Source: a bacterium OM1 bin76 | GTDB lineage: Bacteria > Actinomycetota > Acidimicrobiia > Spongiisociales > ZC4RG35 | Length of the DNA stretch: 64,000 bases | Direction of reading: 5' to 3' | Assembly (NCBI GenBank): GCA_002238785.1 | Contig: MPNA01000001.1 | Span: 124,001 to 188,000 of the forward strand | Part shown: positions 8,255 to 16,187 of the stretch, in pieces | Position numbering within the stretch: the stretch's first letter is position 1 | Layout of the letters: each line of letters begins with the position of its first letter | The notes under the pieces: model-generated | What the model saw: the letters and a program-made list of their open reading frames with translations, nothing else | Told to the model about the DNA's origin: nothing | Databases searched by the model: none | Position numbers and translations under genes: made by a program

Positions 8255-10006
8255 TCAGCCAATCCCCTCCCGTCGCGCCCGAAGTCTTGCCAGAAACTCC
8301 TGCCTGGGGAGGGTGTTCAACACCGCCTCGGGGGTGGCCCAACCCCGGCGGGCGTTGGCCGCTCCGTAAGACATTCTCTTCAATTCCGAGACGTGATGGG
8401 AATCGGTGGAAACGACCAGATTCACTCCCATGGCCGCCGCCCGGCGTATCACCTCCGCAGATGCATCCAGACGGTCCAGCGCTCCGTTCACTTCCAGCGC
8501 CACCCCCCGACCCGCCAACTCCTCCAGAACCGGGTCCAGTTCCAACTCGATGCCGGGGCGGCGCCCCAGCATCCGGCCGGTCAGGTGCCCGATGGCGGAG
8601 ACGGTCGGGTCGGCAATGGCCCGCAAGATTCTCCGGGTCTGCTGACGAGGAGTGAGGTCGTAGTAGGAATGAATGGAAGCAACACACCAGTCGAAGCCCA
8701 TGCGGAAAGCGAGGTCGTAGTCCAACGTGCCGTCGGCGCCAATGTTCAACTCGCATCCGAACAGCAACTCGATCTCCGGGTAACGTTCTCCGAGTCGAGC
8801 GATGTGCCTGCGATGACTCTCCATCTGTTCCCGGGACAACCCGTTGATCGCCAGGTCCTCCCCGTGGTCGGTGATGGCCACATATTCCAGTCCGGCGTGG
8901 ATCGCCGCTTGCACCATCTCCAGAGGAGACGAACGTCCATCTCCGGAGCGGTCGGTGTGAAAGTGCAGGTCTCCCAGCAGATCTGCCGCCGACACCAACC
9001 GGGGAACCCGGTGTTCCAGGGCAGCTTCAATTTCACCGGCATCCTCCCGGATCTCCGGCGGGAGCCATGCCATTCCCAGGGCCGCATATATCTCCTCTTC
9101 GGTCTCCGAAGCCACCGGATCATCACCATCCTGTGGGAACAATCCGTACTCGTTGAGAAGTCGGTCCTGCGCCATGGCCAACTGGCGAAGCCTCACGTTA
9201 TGGGCCTTGGAACCTGTGAAATACAGGATCGCCGCTCCAATTTGGTGGGGAGCGACCACCCGCACATCCACTCCCAGCCCCCCTTGGGTCAGCACCGAAG
9301 TCTTGGTAGTCCCCGACAGCAGGGTCTGGTGGACCAGGGGATGGGAGGAGACAGCCTTCATCACCTCAGGCCAGACGGTCGAGTCGGCCGCCACGACCAG
9401 GTCGACGTCGGCCACCGACTCCCGGAACCGCCGGGCACTTCCGCATAGCTCCACTGCATGGACACCCTCCAGGGTCTTGAGGTCACGGCTGAATGCCTCG
9501 GCCACCGGCAGGGCGCTAACCAGGGGAGTACGCCGGTCCTTTCCGGTCAGACCCAGCCGTTCCACCGCCCGGGCAATCTTCGCCTCGCTGGTGGGACCCA
9601 GGCCGGGCAGACCACGAAGCTGCTGTTGTTCGAGCGCAACCAGCAGATCGTCCAAGGACTCCACTCCCAGTTCCCGCCGGATCATCTTCACCGTCTTGGG
9701 CCCCAAGCCCGGAATTCGGGTCAGTTCCCGGATGGCCGGCGGATACTTGGTTCGCAGCGCCTCCAGCTTGGAGACTCGCCCGGTGCTGGAGAATTCCACG
9801 ATGGTGGAAGCAATGCTCTTGCCGATTCCGCCAATGCCCTGAATCTCCTTCAAACCCAGGTCGGCCACCTCGGTGGCCTGGTTCTCCACAGACCGCCGGG
9901 CCCTCTCGTAGGCCCGCACTTTGAAAGACTGCGGTGAACCCTCGTCCAAAGTGGCCAGTTCGATCAATTCGTCGAGCATGGCCAGGACCTGTCGGTTGGA
10001 GACCAT
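8255..10006 (-). CDS. polX: DNA polymerase X with PHP exonuclease domain
   Basis: A 583-residue bacterial PolX, a gap-filling polymerase for base-excision-type repair. Order of domains: an N-terminal helix-hairpin-helix lyase-like region with IQGIGGIGKSIA and IPGLGPKTVK; the pol-beta nucleotidyltransferase core with CGSARRFRESVADVDLVV (two catalytic Asp) and GVDVRVV (third Asp); then a C-terminal PHP domain from about residue 340 with LLGDLHFHTDRSGDG, AITDHGE and STDSHH, the metal ligands of the 3'-5' exonuclease. Length is normal for the family. Confidence 0.95.
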   Translation of the reverse strand: MVSNRQVLAMLDELIELATLDEGSPQSFKVRAYERARRSVENQATEVADLGLKEIQGIGGIGKSIASTIVEFSSTGRVSKLEALRTKYPPAIRELTRIPGLGPKTVKMIRRELGVESLDDLLVALEQQQLRGLPGLGPTSEAKIARAVERLGLTGKDRRTPLVSALPVAEAFSRDLKTLEGVHAVELCGSARRFRESVADVDLVVAADSTVWPEVMKAVSSHPLVHQTLLSGTTKTSVLTQGGLGVDVRVVAPHQIGAAILYFTGSKAHNVRLRQLAMAQDRLLNEYGLFPQDGDDPVASETEEEIYAALGMAWLPPEIREDAGEIEAALEHRVPRLVSAADLLGDLHFHTDRSGDGRSSPLEMVQAAIHAGLEYVAITDHGEDLAINGLSREQMESHRRHIARLGERYPEIELLFGCELNIGADGTLDYDLAFRMGFDWCVASIHSYYDLTPRQQTRRILRAIADPTVSAIGHLTGRMLGRRPGIELELDPVLEELAGRGVALEVNGALDRLDASAEVIRRAAAMGVNLVVSTDSHHVSELKRMSYGAANARRGWATPEAVLNTLPRQEFLARLRARREGIG

Positions 10007-10096
10007 GGGAGAGACCGTAACAGGATTTACTATCGGAAAAGTCCGTTTCGAAACGAAAAAGGGACACCGTCTCCCGGCCGGATGATCCGGGTATCG

Positions 10097-10858
10097 CTAC
10101 ACCCAGATGCTCATCGGGTAGTTCGTCTCGTCCTTGGCACAACCACCCAAGCGTTGGGCTCTGCCCGAGATCAGGCGACGAGCCGTCCAGGCCGCCGAGA
10201 CGGCATCGAGAACGTCATCCAATCCCGGCGCCGGCGGGCCGGGTATCTGGGTACGCACTGCTTCCTCCATAATGTTGGGAAAGTGGGCTACAAGCGAAGC
10301 CAATCGCTCCGCCACCCCGGCCTGCCGACTCTTGTGGAAGCGCATCGGGGCGCCTCCTGCCAAAGCTGCAAAACTCACCTCGGGATGCACCTCGGCGGCC
10401 AGGGGACCAGCGCCGGATTGAAGATCATCTGGCTGGAGAACCCCTCGTACCTCCCTGATCCTCGGAAAGAGCGCGTTGGCCTGGGCGGTCAGGCCCTTCT
10501 CCCTGCAGCGTTGTGCCATCTTCCGGGCATCCTGGTAGGTATCCGCTTCAAGGGTGCACAACGGTGGTGCGGGAAACACCGAGGAGGTCCTTCCGGGCCG
10601 GCCCTTCAACCTGGACCTGGCTTCCGTATCGCTGGGGCGGGCACCCCCACAGGGGAGTCCGATGGGAATGTCCACCGCAACCGCCCGCAGACCCTTGCGG
10701 CAGGCATGTGACCAAAGGTCGGTGAATGAACTCCACACGGAGAAAACCGTCACCGATGACTCCGAGCACATCCCGGTGACGGCCATGATCCAGCCGCCTC
10801 CCCTGACTCCGTCCACACCGCCCACCAGGCGGGGGCAGCCGCCTTCGGCACTGGTCAC
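10097..10858 (-). CDS. DUF429 family protein
   Basis: A 253-residue protein of the DUF429 family (predicted RNase H-like nuclease fold, function unproven). It shows the family landmarks: VGGVDGVRGGGWIMAV near the N-terminus, AVDIPIGLP, the TEARSRLKGRPGRTSSVFPAP stretch in part, and AEVHPEVSF followed by a lysine-bearing helix. The start is a GTG. The neighbours give no metabolic hint. Confidence 0.75.
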   Translation of the reverse strand: MTSAEGGCPRLVGGVDGVRGGGWIMAVTGMCSESSVTVFSVWSSFTDLWSHACRKGLRAVAVDIPIGLPCGGARPSDTEARSRLKGRPGRTSSVFPAPPLCTLEADTYQDARKMAQRCREKGLTAQANALFPRIREVRGVLQPDDLQSGAGPLAAEVHPEVSFAALAGGAPMRFHKSRQAGVAERLASLVAHFPNIMEEAVRTQIPGPPAPGLDDVLDAVSAAWTARRLISGRAQRLGGCAKDETNYPMSIWV

Positions 10859-10915
10859 AGTTCGAAACTCCTGACCCGCAGAGGTGGGTCAGACCGCCGT
10901 GTACAGGGTGCTGCA

Positions 10916-11025
10916 GACACTGAGCACGATACCCATGATGGTGACCGCCACGCAGGCATGGTGCCTAAAAGGTGAGCGCCAGCGAGCAGACACTGAGCAC
11001 GATACTCATGATCGTGACTGCCCCT
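10916..11025. repeat. 73-bp tandem partial duplication of a membrane-protein 3' end
   Basis: A stretch beginning GACACTGAGCACGATA occurs at 10916 and again at 10989, 73 bases later; similarity continues for about 37 bases with few changes. Read on the minus strand the upper copy encodes AVTIMSIVLSVCSLALTF and stop, the end of the 43-residue membrane protein. The lower copy, in another frame, encodes AVTIMGIVLSVCSTLYTAV and stop. The two clearly share an origin. Because 73 is not a multiple of 3, the second copy is out of frame with the first. Confidence 0.75.
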
Positions 11026-11096
11026 ATGAAGACCACCCAGCGGTGGGTCTTGCGGGTGTATCGGTAGATCTCTTCGAGGCGGTCGTCTTCAAGCAT
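10965..11096 (-). CDS. Small single-pass membrane protein (43 aa)
   Basis: This short gene is easily missed. The minus strand from ATG at 11096 to TAG at 10965 encodes a charged head (MLEDDRLEEIYRYTRKTHRW) followed by one hydrophobic helix, VVFIGAVTIMSIVLSVCSLA, and a stop. The reading frame is followed by a partial tandem copy of its last coding segment (see repeat entry), which argues that this region has been translated and duplicated. A purine-rich GGGAAGAAC precedes the ATG. I recognise no family. An N-in/C-out or signal-anchor topology is likely. Confidence 0.6.
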   Translation of the reverse strand: MLEDDRLEEIYRYTRKTHRWVVFIGAVTIMSIVLSVCSLALTF

Positions 11097-11141
11097 GTTC
11101 TTCCCTTCGACTCCACTTGTGGTCCGCAGTCCCCGCCTAGG

Positions 11142-11633
11142 TTATCCGTATGCCAGCGGAGCGAGGATGGCCCCCAGTTGCGATCCCAGAACAGCGGGGT
11201 CTATCTCGATCTGCAGCCCGCGCTTTCCGGCGCTGACCCAGATGGTCTCGAATGTCACCGCGGACTCGTCCACTACTGTCGGCATCCTCCGGCGTTGGCC
11301 GAAAGGGCTGATGCCTCCGGGTACATACCCGGTGAGCCGCTGGGCCTCCCTGGGAGACGCCAGCCGCGACTTCCGGGCGCCCACCGCCCGGGCCAGCCTC
11401 TTGACACTGAGCCGCGCATCGGCCGACACCAAGCCCACCATGGGCTGATCATCGGCAAACGCCACCAGTGTCTTGAACAGCCGCTGCGGCGGTACCCCCA
11501 ATTGCCCTGCCACTGCTCTCCCATAGTCCGACACGGCCTCGTAATCCACCACGTAGGAGTGGAGCCGAAAGGAAACCCCCGCCCTTCTCAAAGAGATAAT
11601 GGCCGGCGTTCCTCCCTTGCCCTTGGTGCTCAT
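11142..11633 (-). CDS. ybaK: YbaK/EbsC-type aminoacyl-tRNA deacylase
   Basis: A 163-residue YbaK-like protein that should hydrolyse mischarged tRNA (Cys-tRNA-Pro in the best-studied members). The substrate-binding lysine appears in RLFKTLVAF (about 51-59), followed by GLVSADARLSVKRLARAVG and the family loop YVPGGISPFGQ (about 103-113). It starts by overlapping the stop of the preceding TadG-like gene by 4 bases (11630-11633), so it is probably carried on the pilus operon transcript although its job is translation quality control. Confidence 0.9.
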   Translation of the reverse strand: MSTKGKGGTPAIISLRRAGVSFRLHSYVVDYEAVSDYGRAVAGQLGVPPQRLFKTLVAFADDQPMVGLVSADARLSVKRLARAVGARKSRLASPREAQRLTGYVPGGISPFGQRRRMPTVVDESAVTFETIWVSAGKRGLQIEIDPAVLGSQLGAILAPLAYG

Positions 11634-12013
11634 TGCCCCACAGGGTAGGGAACGAATTCGGCGCGCGCCTGGGCGGAGACCCTCACATCATCCCAGAACC
11701 ACAGCCGGGCAAGCATCTGCGTTCTCACCGCCACGCTCCTTGGAGCAAGGCTTCGATCCACCCGGCATCTGCACCACACCAGGCCGGCGCCGTTGGCCTC
11801 GGCCATCCTCCGGGCCGCCTCCCGGGGAGCCAGGTCCGGGGCGAACGTGGCCGCAGCCGCAGCCAGGGCGGCCGCGTCGGCGGCGGTCTGGGCGCGGGTG
11901 CGAGCAGAGAGAATGGCCGTGACATCCAAAAGCGCCAGGGACAACGCCAGGATCACTCCCACCATCACCACCGCCAGCACCGAGACTGCTCCCCTCTCCC
12001 CTCGTGCCACCAC
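11630..12013 (-). CDS. TadG-like pilus-locus protein (Rv3654c-type)
   Basis: A 127-residue protein with one N-terminal hydrophobic helix (about 8-33, AVSVLAVVMVGVILALSLAL) directly followed by SARTRAQTAADAAALAAAA, the signature of TadG/Rv3654c-like pseudopilin or secretion-associated proteins. The rest is a short extracytoplasmic domain with one CRC pair. It is the last pilus gene, after tadE, and is translationally coupled to ybaK. Confidence 0.8.
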   Translation of the reverse strand: MVARGERGAVSVLAVVMVGVILALSLALLDVTAILSARTRAQTAADAAALAAAAATFAPDLAPREAARRMAEANGAGLVWCRCRVDRSLAPRSVAVRTQMLARLWFWDDVRVSAQARAEFVPYPVGQ

Positions 12014-12021
12014 TGTGCCTA

Positions 12022-12387
12022 TCAGCCTTCCCGCTGCATCACTGCCCGGCTGTTGAGTCCCAGAACGAATCGATCCAGAAACGGTGAGGCGGGCCGGTAA
12101 CGCATCGAGACCTTCACCTCGACCGAGGCGCCCACCACCGTGGCGGCGATCACCTCGACCCGTACCCTGTCCGCCAAACCCGGTGAGAGGGCGCCTCGCA
12201 CCGCCTGGGCGGCCCGGGAAGGATCAGGATGGGTGGCCGCCACCCGAACGCCCTCTCGGGCAGCGGCCTCCATTTCGAGACGGGTAACGGCAATCAGGAA
12301 CAGTTCGGCCACCGCCACCAGCACCAACAAGATGATGGGAAGCACCAACACCGCTTCCACCGCCAAGGAACCCTTCTCGTCTCTCAT
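12022..12387 (-). CDS. tadE: TadE-like pseudopilin
   Basis: A 121-residue TadE-family protein. The N-terminus MRDEKGSLAVEAVLVLPIIL is the TadE motif (short basic/acidic leader, then the hydrophobic stem with a conserved Glu), where prepilin peptidase could cleave after the glycine. The downstream domain is small. In Tad systems TadE and TadF are processed minor pseudopilins required for Flp pilus assembly. No prepilin peptidase gene is present in this window. Confidence 0.85.
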   Translation of the reverse strand: MRDEKGSLAVEAVLVLPIILLVLVAVAELFLIAVTRLEMEAAAREGVRVAATHPDPSRAAQAVRGALSPGLADRVRVEVIAATVVGASVEVKVSMRYRPASPFLDRFVLGLNSRAVMQREG

Positions 12388-12403
12388 CGGTCGAGCTTCG
12401 GAC

Positions 12404-12616
12404 CTAGAACCCGAAACCGATCTTTCCCTTCACGAAGTCGAGCGCCTTGCGGAAGATGGACTCCAGCATGTTGTCGCCCGAACCTTTTCTCACCCACTGC
12501 ACCAGCACGGTGGCCACCGCCACCACGGCCAGAACCACCAGGATGTACTCCACGGTGCCCTGGCCCCGCTGATCGCGGTCGAACCAAATCATCATCTTGG
12601 TCCAAAGAGCCGTCAT
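12404..12616 (-). CDS. Flp-type major pilin
   Basis: A 70-residue protein with the class IVb prepilin layout: an N-terminal leader of about 17 residues ending in RG, then QGTVEYILVVLAVVAVATVL with the essential Glu at +5, and a charged C-terminus. The predicted cleavage is G|QGTVEY. It sits between tadC and tadE, the expected place for the pilin of a Tad/Flp tight-adherence system. A GGAGG-like purine tract precedes the ATG (12620-12630), consistent with high expression relative to neighbours. Confidence 0.85.
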   Translation of the reverse strand: MTALWTKMMIWFDRDQRGQGTVEYILVVLAVVAVATVLVQWVRKGSGDNMLESIFRKALDFVKGKIGFGF

Positions 12617-12676
12617 TTGCAGACCTCCTTAGGTCACTTGTCTCCCGGCGTCCGGCCGGGGCGGGGGAAGGGGGAA

Positions 12677-13282
12677 TCATGTGCCGATCAGCCCGGTCAG
12701 CATTTCGGCCACCCTGGTGGCGACCGGAGGTCCCACCAAGGCCAACAGGAAACCGGGAACGATCAGCAAGGTAAGCGGCACCGCCAGGGTCACCGGCAGA
12801 GAGCGAATCCGAGAGAGAGCTTCCATGCGAGTCTGGTAATGGAGGTTGTCCACATGGGTGGTCACCGCTCGTACCACGGAACTTCCCGACGCCTGGGCAC
12901 CGGCCATCCTGCCGAACAATTCTCCCAGATGACCGCCGCTGGCAGCCAGGGCGCGGGCCAGGCCGATCTGCCGACCTTGCCTCAATGCCTGCGATACTTC
13001 AATCCGAAGTTGAGGGTGAGCTTCCCGGGAAACCATCATCAGGGAATTGGACAGCGACAATCCTCCGGTGAGGGGAATCACCAGCAGACGTCCGAAGCGG
13101 ATGACGTCTTCGGTTGCAGCAGGCCGTCGCCGGGAACGCAAACGGCCGAATGACCACAATGAAATCGCTCCCAACCCGGCCAGCCACCACCATCGAAACG
13201 GGATGGCCATCACCCCCACCAGAACCCAAAAGTAAGACCGACCGGCGCCGGTTCCCCGCAGCCACTGCGCACCAAGTCTCAT
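12677..13282 (-). CDS. tadC: TadC-like type II secretion F-domain protein
   Basis: A 201-residue inner-membrane platform protein. It has hydrophobic segments near the N-terminus (two, about 17-48) and near the C-terminus (about 165-190), with the soluble GspF-type helical bundle between them (SLSNSLMMVSREAHPQLRIE, ALAASGGHLGELFGRMAG). Overlaps tadB by 4 bases (13279-13282). With TadB it should form the membrane base on which the TadA ATPase acts. Confidence 0.85.
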   Translation of the reverse strand: MRLGAQWLRGTGAGRSYFWVLVGVMAIPFRWWWLAGLGAISLWSFGRLRSRRRPAATEDVIRFGRLLVIPLTGGLSLSNSLMMVSREAHPQLRIEVSQALRQGRQIGLARALAASGGHLGELFGRMAGAQASGSSVVRAVTTHVDNLHYQTRMEALSRIRSLPVTLAVPLTLLIVPGFLLALVGPPVATRVAEMLTGLIGT

Positions 13283-13962
13283 GGAGTCGCCCTTCTGATC
13301 AGAATCGACATCACTCCTATGCCCAGGCCCAGCAGGGTTACCCCGGAGATGGTCAAGAATGCGGAGATGGGACTGGCGGCGAGACTCCGAGCGAAATCAC
13401 CGCTCAATAGCCGGTAAACGATCACCAACACCGGGATCCCCACCACTATCACCGCTGAGGTCCTCGCCTGGGCCAGGGCCGCTCTTCGCTCCTGACGGAG
13501 TTCCTCTTCTTCCAACGCCAACGCCGCGGCGGAGTCAAATACCTGGGCAACCCGTCCTCCGGTCCGATCCGCAACCCGAAGAGCGGCCGCTGTCAACGCC
13601 CCGTGGATCGGCATGGCCACTGAGACCGCGGCCGCAATCCGCTCCAATGAAGCTCCCGAGGCCACCAGCCGACGAACCGCGTGGAAGTCGAGGCGAGGTG
13701 ATCGCCGCCCGGCCTCGGCTATGGCGGCGCGGACTCCTTGACCGGCGCGAAGTTCCCCGGCCACCCCCAGCAGGACGTGCGCCTCCTCCGAACATCCGCC
13801 CTTCTGCAATCTGACCCGGCGGGCATCCGCTATCACCAGTGCCAGCAGCAGTGCCGCCACCAGCCAGGGTTGCAACATGGCAGCGGCCAACAATGCCGCC
13901 AATCGCCAGTCCAAACCGGCCGTCAACGCCCATCCCAACAGGAGCGGCCCGAGCACCCTCAC
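13279..13962 (-). CDS. tadB: TadB-like type II secretion F-domain protein
   Basis: A 227-residue partner of TadC. Hydrophobic segments cluster at the N-terminus (about 5-45) and C-terminus (about 165-215), with a central helical cytoplasmic region (GVRAAIAEAGRRSPRLD, LEEEELRQERRAALAQAR). The EEELRQERRAALAQAR stretch before the last membrane segments is characteristic of TadB. It overlaps tadA by 4 bases (13959-13962). Confidence 0.85.
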   Translation of the reverse strand: MRVLGPLLLGWALTAGLDWRLAALLAAAMLQPWLVAALLLALVIADARRVRLQKGGCSEEAHVLLGVAGELRAGQGVRAAIAEAGRRSPRLDFHAVRRLVASGASLERIAAAVSVAMPIHGALTAAALRVADRTGGRVAQVFDSAAALALEEEELRQERRAALAQARTSAVIVVGIPVLVIVYRLLSGDFARSLAASPISAFLTISGVTLLGLGIGVMSILIRRATP

Positions 13963-15002
13963 AACTGGCCCTGCCGGTGTTCAATCGTGGCAACCCGTCG
14001 AATGCCGTCTGTTCTCTCCACTTGGATCACGACGTCAATGGCGGACCGGATCTGGGCCCGGATCGCCTCGGCGGGAATGTTCCGGGCTCCCATCAACGCC
14101 AGGGTTTCCAGCCGCCACAGGGCCTCGCCGGGGCTGTTGGCATGCAGAGTCGACATGGAGCCGGAGTGTCCGGTATTGAGGGCATTGACCAGATCCAACG
14201 CTTCGGGACCCCGGACTTCCCCCACCACAATCCGGTCGGGTCGCAGGCGCAGTGCGGATCTGATCAACTGCTGGAGAGTGATGGCCCCGATCCCCTCGGA
14301 GTTGGCGGGGCGGCCCTCCAATCGAACCACATGGCCGCGCAACCGCAGTTCTGAGGCGTCCTCCACCACCACCACTCGCTCCGTGTCGTCGATCAGAGCA
14401 GACAGGACGTTTAATAAGGTGGTCTTCCCGGCGCCCGTGCCACCGGCCACCAGCACATTCCTGCGGGTCTTGACCACCGAGCGCAACTCGTCGGCCTGAT
14501 CGGAAGTCACCGACCCCAGGCGAACCAGCACCTCCAAGTCTTCGGCCTGGGGGACAAACCGCCGGACGGCCACTATGGGGTGATCCACAGCCGCCGGCGG
14601 GATGATGGCGTGAAGGCGGCTCCCATCCGCCAGTCGGGCGTCAACCATGGGAGATGCCCGGTCGATGCGCAGGCCCAGGGGGGCAATCACTCTCTCCACC
14701 GCCGCAGTGACCGCCTGGTCGGTGCCGAACGAGATATCTGTCCGTTGCAGCCGTCCGGATCGTTCCACCCAGACTTCAGTGGGCGAGTTGACCAGGACAT
14801 CGGTGATGTCGGGGTCCCGCAGCAACTCCTCCAAAGGCCCCAACCCGATCAGCGAGTCCACCACCTTCTGCACGATGCCGGGTGGGGCCAGTGGAGCTTC
14901 GGTCGCCACTGTTCGCCGGACGTGTTGGGTTAGGGCAACCCGGTCGGTGGGAAAGTCGGAAAGGAGGATCGTGTCCACCAGACGGTCGATCAGGGCCATG
15001 GC
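13959..15002 (-). CDS. tadA: Pilus assembly ATPase TadA/CpaF
   Basis: A 347-residue secretion ATPase driving Flp pilus extension. The N-terminal domain carries the family's DVLVNSPTEVWVERSGRL, followed by Walker A GGTGAGKTTLLN (about residue 182), the Asp box VVVVEDASELRL, Walker B DRIVVGEVRGPEALDLVNAL and the His box GHSGSMSTLHANS. The ATG at 15002 leaves a 13-base overlap with the upstream gene; an earlier start at 15023 is possible. It follows the tadZ-like gene and precedes tadB. Confidence 0.93.
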   Translation of the reverse strand, partial: AMALIDRLVDTILLSDFPTDRVALTQHVRRTVATEAPLAPPGIVQKVVDSLIGLGPLEELLRDPDITDVLVNSPTEVWVERSGRLQRTDISFGTDQAVTAAVERVIAPLGLRIDRASPMVDARLADGSRLHAIIPPAAVDHPIVAVRRFVPQAEDLEVLVRLGSVTSDQADELRSVVKTRRNVLVAGGTGAGKTTLLNVLSALIDDTERVVVVEDASELRLRGHVVRLEGRPANSEGIGAITLQQLIRSALRLRPDRIVVGEVRGPEALDLVNALNTGHSGSMSTLHANSPGEALWRLETLALMGARNIPAEAIRAQIRSAIDVVIQVERTDGIRRVATIEHRQGQL

Positions 15003-15538
15003 AGATTCCACGCCCTCTCCCACGCCTGAACCCAGCGTCTGGGGGGATAGCCCGTCCCACCCAACATGCGATAGATGCCGGATCTGCCCAATGGAGGCAG
15101 CAGGATCCCTCGCACCCGGGGGGATGGACCGTGAGAGAACGCCTGATAGGCAGCCGGGGTGTTCACAGCAGGATAGAGAAACCCGGGCAGAAGCGGTGCC
15201 ACCGGTACGACCGGCGTCTCCTCAAACGGGGATGGAAGGTCCAGAGAGGAACCCAGGCGCAACACCACTGCCGGCCACCCGGTCGCCAGGGCCGCCACTA
15301 CCTCGGAGGCCTCATGGGGACATATCGAGCCGTTGGGAAGCACCGCTACCCCCGTGCGGCGGGGGCGGAGGTCCGCCAACCGGGGTTGGGAGACCACCAA
15401 CTTCGCCAGTGACGTGGATCCCGGGTAGGAGGGCGCTTCCTCGTCAAGATCCACCACCAAGGCCGTGCCTCGCGCCGCTGCCAGTCCCAGGGGCGCCAGG
15501 GCATGCAAAACCGGATCCACCGCACATCGCACCGCCAT
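14990..15538 (-). CDS. Unknown protein, first gene of the pilus operon (TadZ-like?)
   Basis: A 182-residue protein starting at MAVRCAVDPVLHAL. I do not recognise it with confidence. The layout hints at a degenerate TadZ/CpaE (ParA-like) protein: GTALVVDLDEEAPSYPG resembles the strand after Walker A in MinD-type proteins, and ATGWPAVVLRLGS a later core strand, but no P-loop glycines or lysine are present. The C-terminal third (GPSPRVRGILLPPLGR onwards) is proline/arginine rich. It lies directly behind the operon promoter and overlaps tadA, which supports a localisation or assembly role in the pilus system. Confidence applies to it being a real gene. Confidence 0.65.
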   Translation of the reverse strand: MAVRCAVDPVLHALAPLGLAAARGTALVVDLDEEAPSYPGSTSLAKLVVSQPRLADLRPRRTGVAVLPNGSICPHEASEVVAALATGWPAVVLRLGSSLDLPSPFEETPVVPVAPLLPGFLYPAVNTPAAYQAFSHGPSPRVRGILLPPLGRSGIYRMLGGTGYPPRRWVQAWERAWNLPWP

Positions 15539-15576
15539 CACGCGATGCTGCCAAGTTCTGGAGTGGCTGCGTTTCA

Positions 15577-15621
15577 ATAACACTGTCACACACTGTTATC
15601 TATCGCCAGGCGCGCAGTCAA
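15577..15621 (-). promoter_or_regulatory. Pilus operon promoter with pseudo-palindromic operator
   Basis: On the minus strand a -35 TTGACT (15621-15616) is followed after 17 bases by TAACAG (15598-15593). Overlapping this -10 is a 23-base near-palindrome, 15577-15599: outer arms ATAACA and TGTTAT, inner arms TGT and ACA, with one mismatched pair on each side and an odd centre. It also contains a direct repeat, ACACTGT at 15580 and 15590. The position over the -10 and start point is what a repressor site would look like. Distance to the first pilus gene is about 39 bases. Confidence 0.6.
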
Positions 15622-15669
15622 CCCGCAGACTGCTGTTTGTTTCGCGGCTTTACCGACAAGCCTGGCCGT

Positions 15670-16143
15670 TTAGATGGACTGGAACACCGCCCGGACCCTG
15701 CCACCGGCGTTGACTATCTCCTGGATGGGATTCACCGACCCGACAGGACTGGCCCCGGACAGTAGTCTGCCCAGCACCGACCGCTTGATCACCAGGGGGA
15801 GGGTGATCGAGAACAGGCTGGAGCGGTCCATGCTTCCCGCCACCCAACCGTGCTCAACCACTTTCACAGCTTCAGGGACCGACCGGACCGTGGCAACCGC
15901 GTCGGCTCCGGCCCGCAGGCCGGCGCCCATCGAACCGAGATCCACTCGATCCGTTTGCAGGGTTTCAGGGTTTGCCAAGCACACCACCCCCCACACCTGT
16001 GGAGACAACCCCTTCAGGCCCCGGCGGACCGCACGGGAGTCCAGCACCACAACGCCGTGTTGAAGCGACACCAGGGGTGGGGAGCAGACCGCCCATTCTC
16101 CGGCGACCCGCAGACTGGGGGAAGGCGGCAAGATTGGAGTCAT
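15670..16143 (-). CDS. IspD-like C-terminal half protein
   Basis: A 157-residue protein that aligns by eye with the second half of IspD (4-diphosphocytidyl-methylerythritol synthase). DAVATVRSVPEAVKVVEHGW matches the AVPVxDTIKxVxxxG region, AGSMDRSSLFSITLPLVIKR matches the DRSxLxxxQTPQxF region, and NPIQEIVNAGGRVRAV matches the final TDDAxLVExxG region. The N-terminal nucleotide-binding loop (LAAGxGxRxG) and the HDAARP motif are absent, and QTPQ is replaced by ITLP, so cytidylyl transfer is unlikely. It is divergent from an intact IspD gene 38 bases away. ATG at 16143 has a GAGG at suitable distance; a GTG two codons upstream is possible. Confidence 0.6.
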   Translation of the reverse strand: MTPILPPSPSLRVAGEWAVCSPPLVSLQHGVVVLDSRAVRRGLKGLSPQVWGVVCLANPETLQTDRVDLGSMGAGLRAGADAVATVRSVPEAVKVVEHGWVAGSMDRSSLFSITLPLVIKRSVLGRLLSGASPVGSVNPIQEIVNAGGRVRAVFQSI

Positions 16144-16187
16144 GGACACCTCGGGAGGGCTGAGCCACCTACCCTACCTAGGGGCTC

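Noticed and set aside
8225-9448. 407-codon plus-strand frame
   Set aside because: Antisense of polX.
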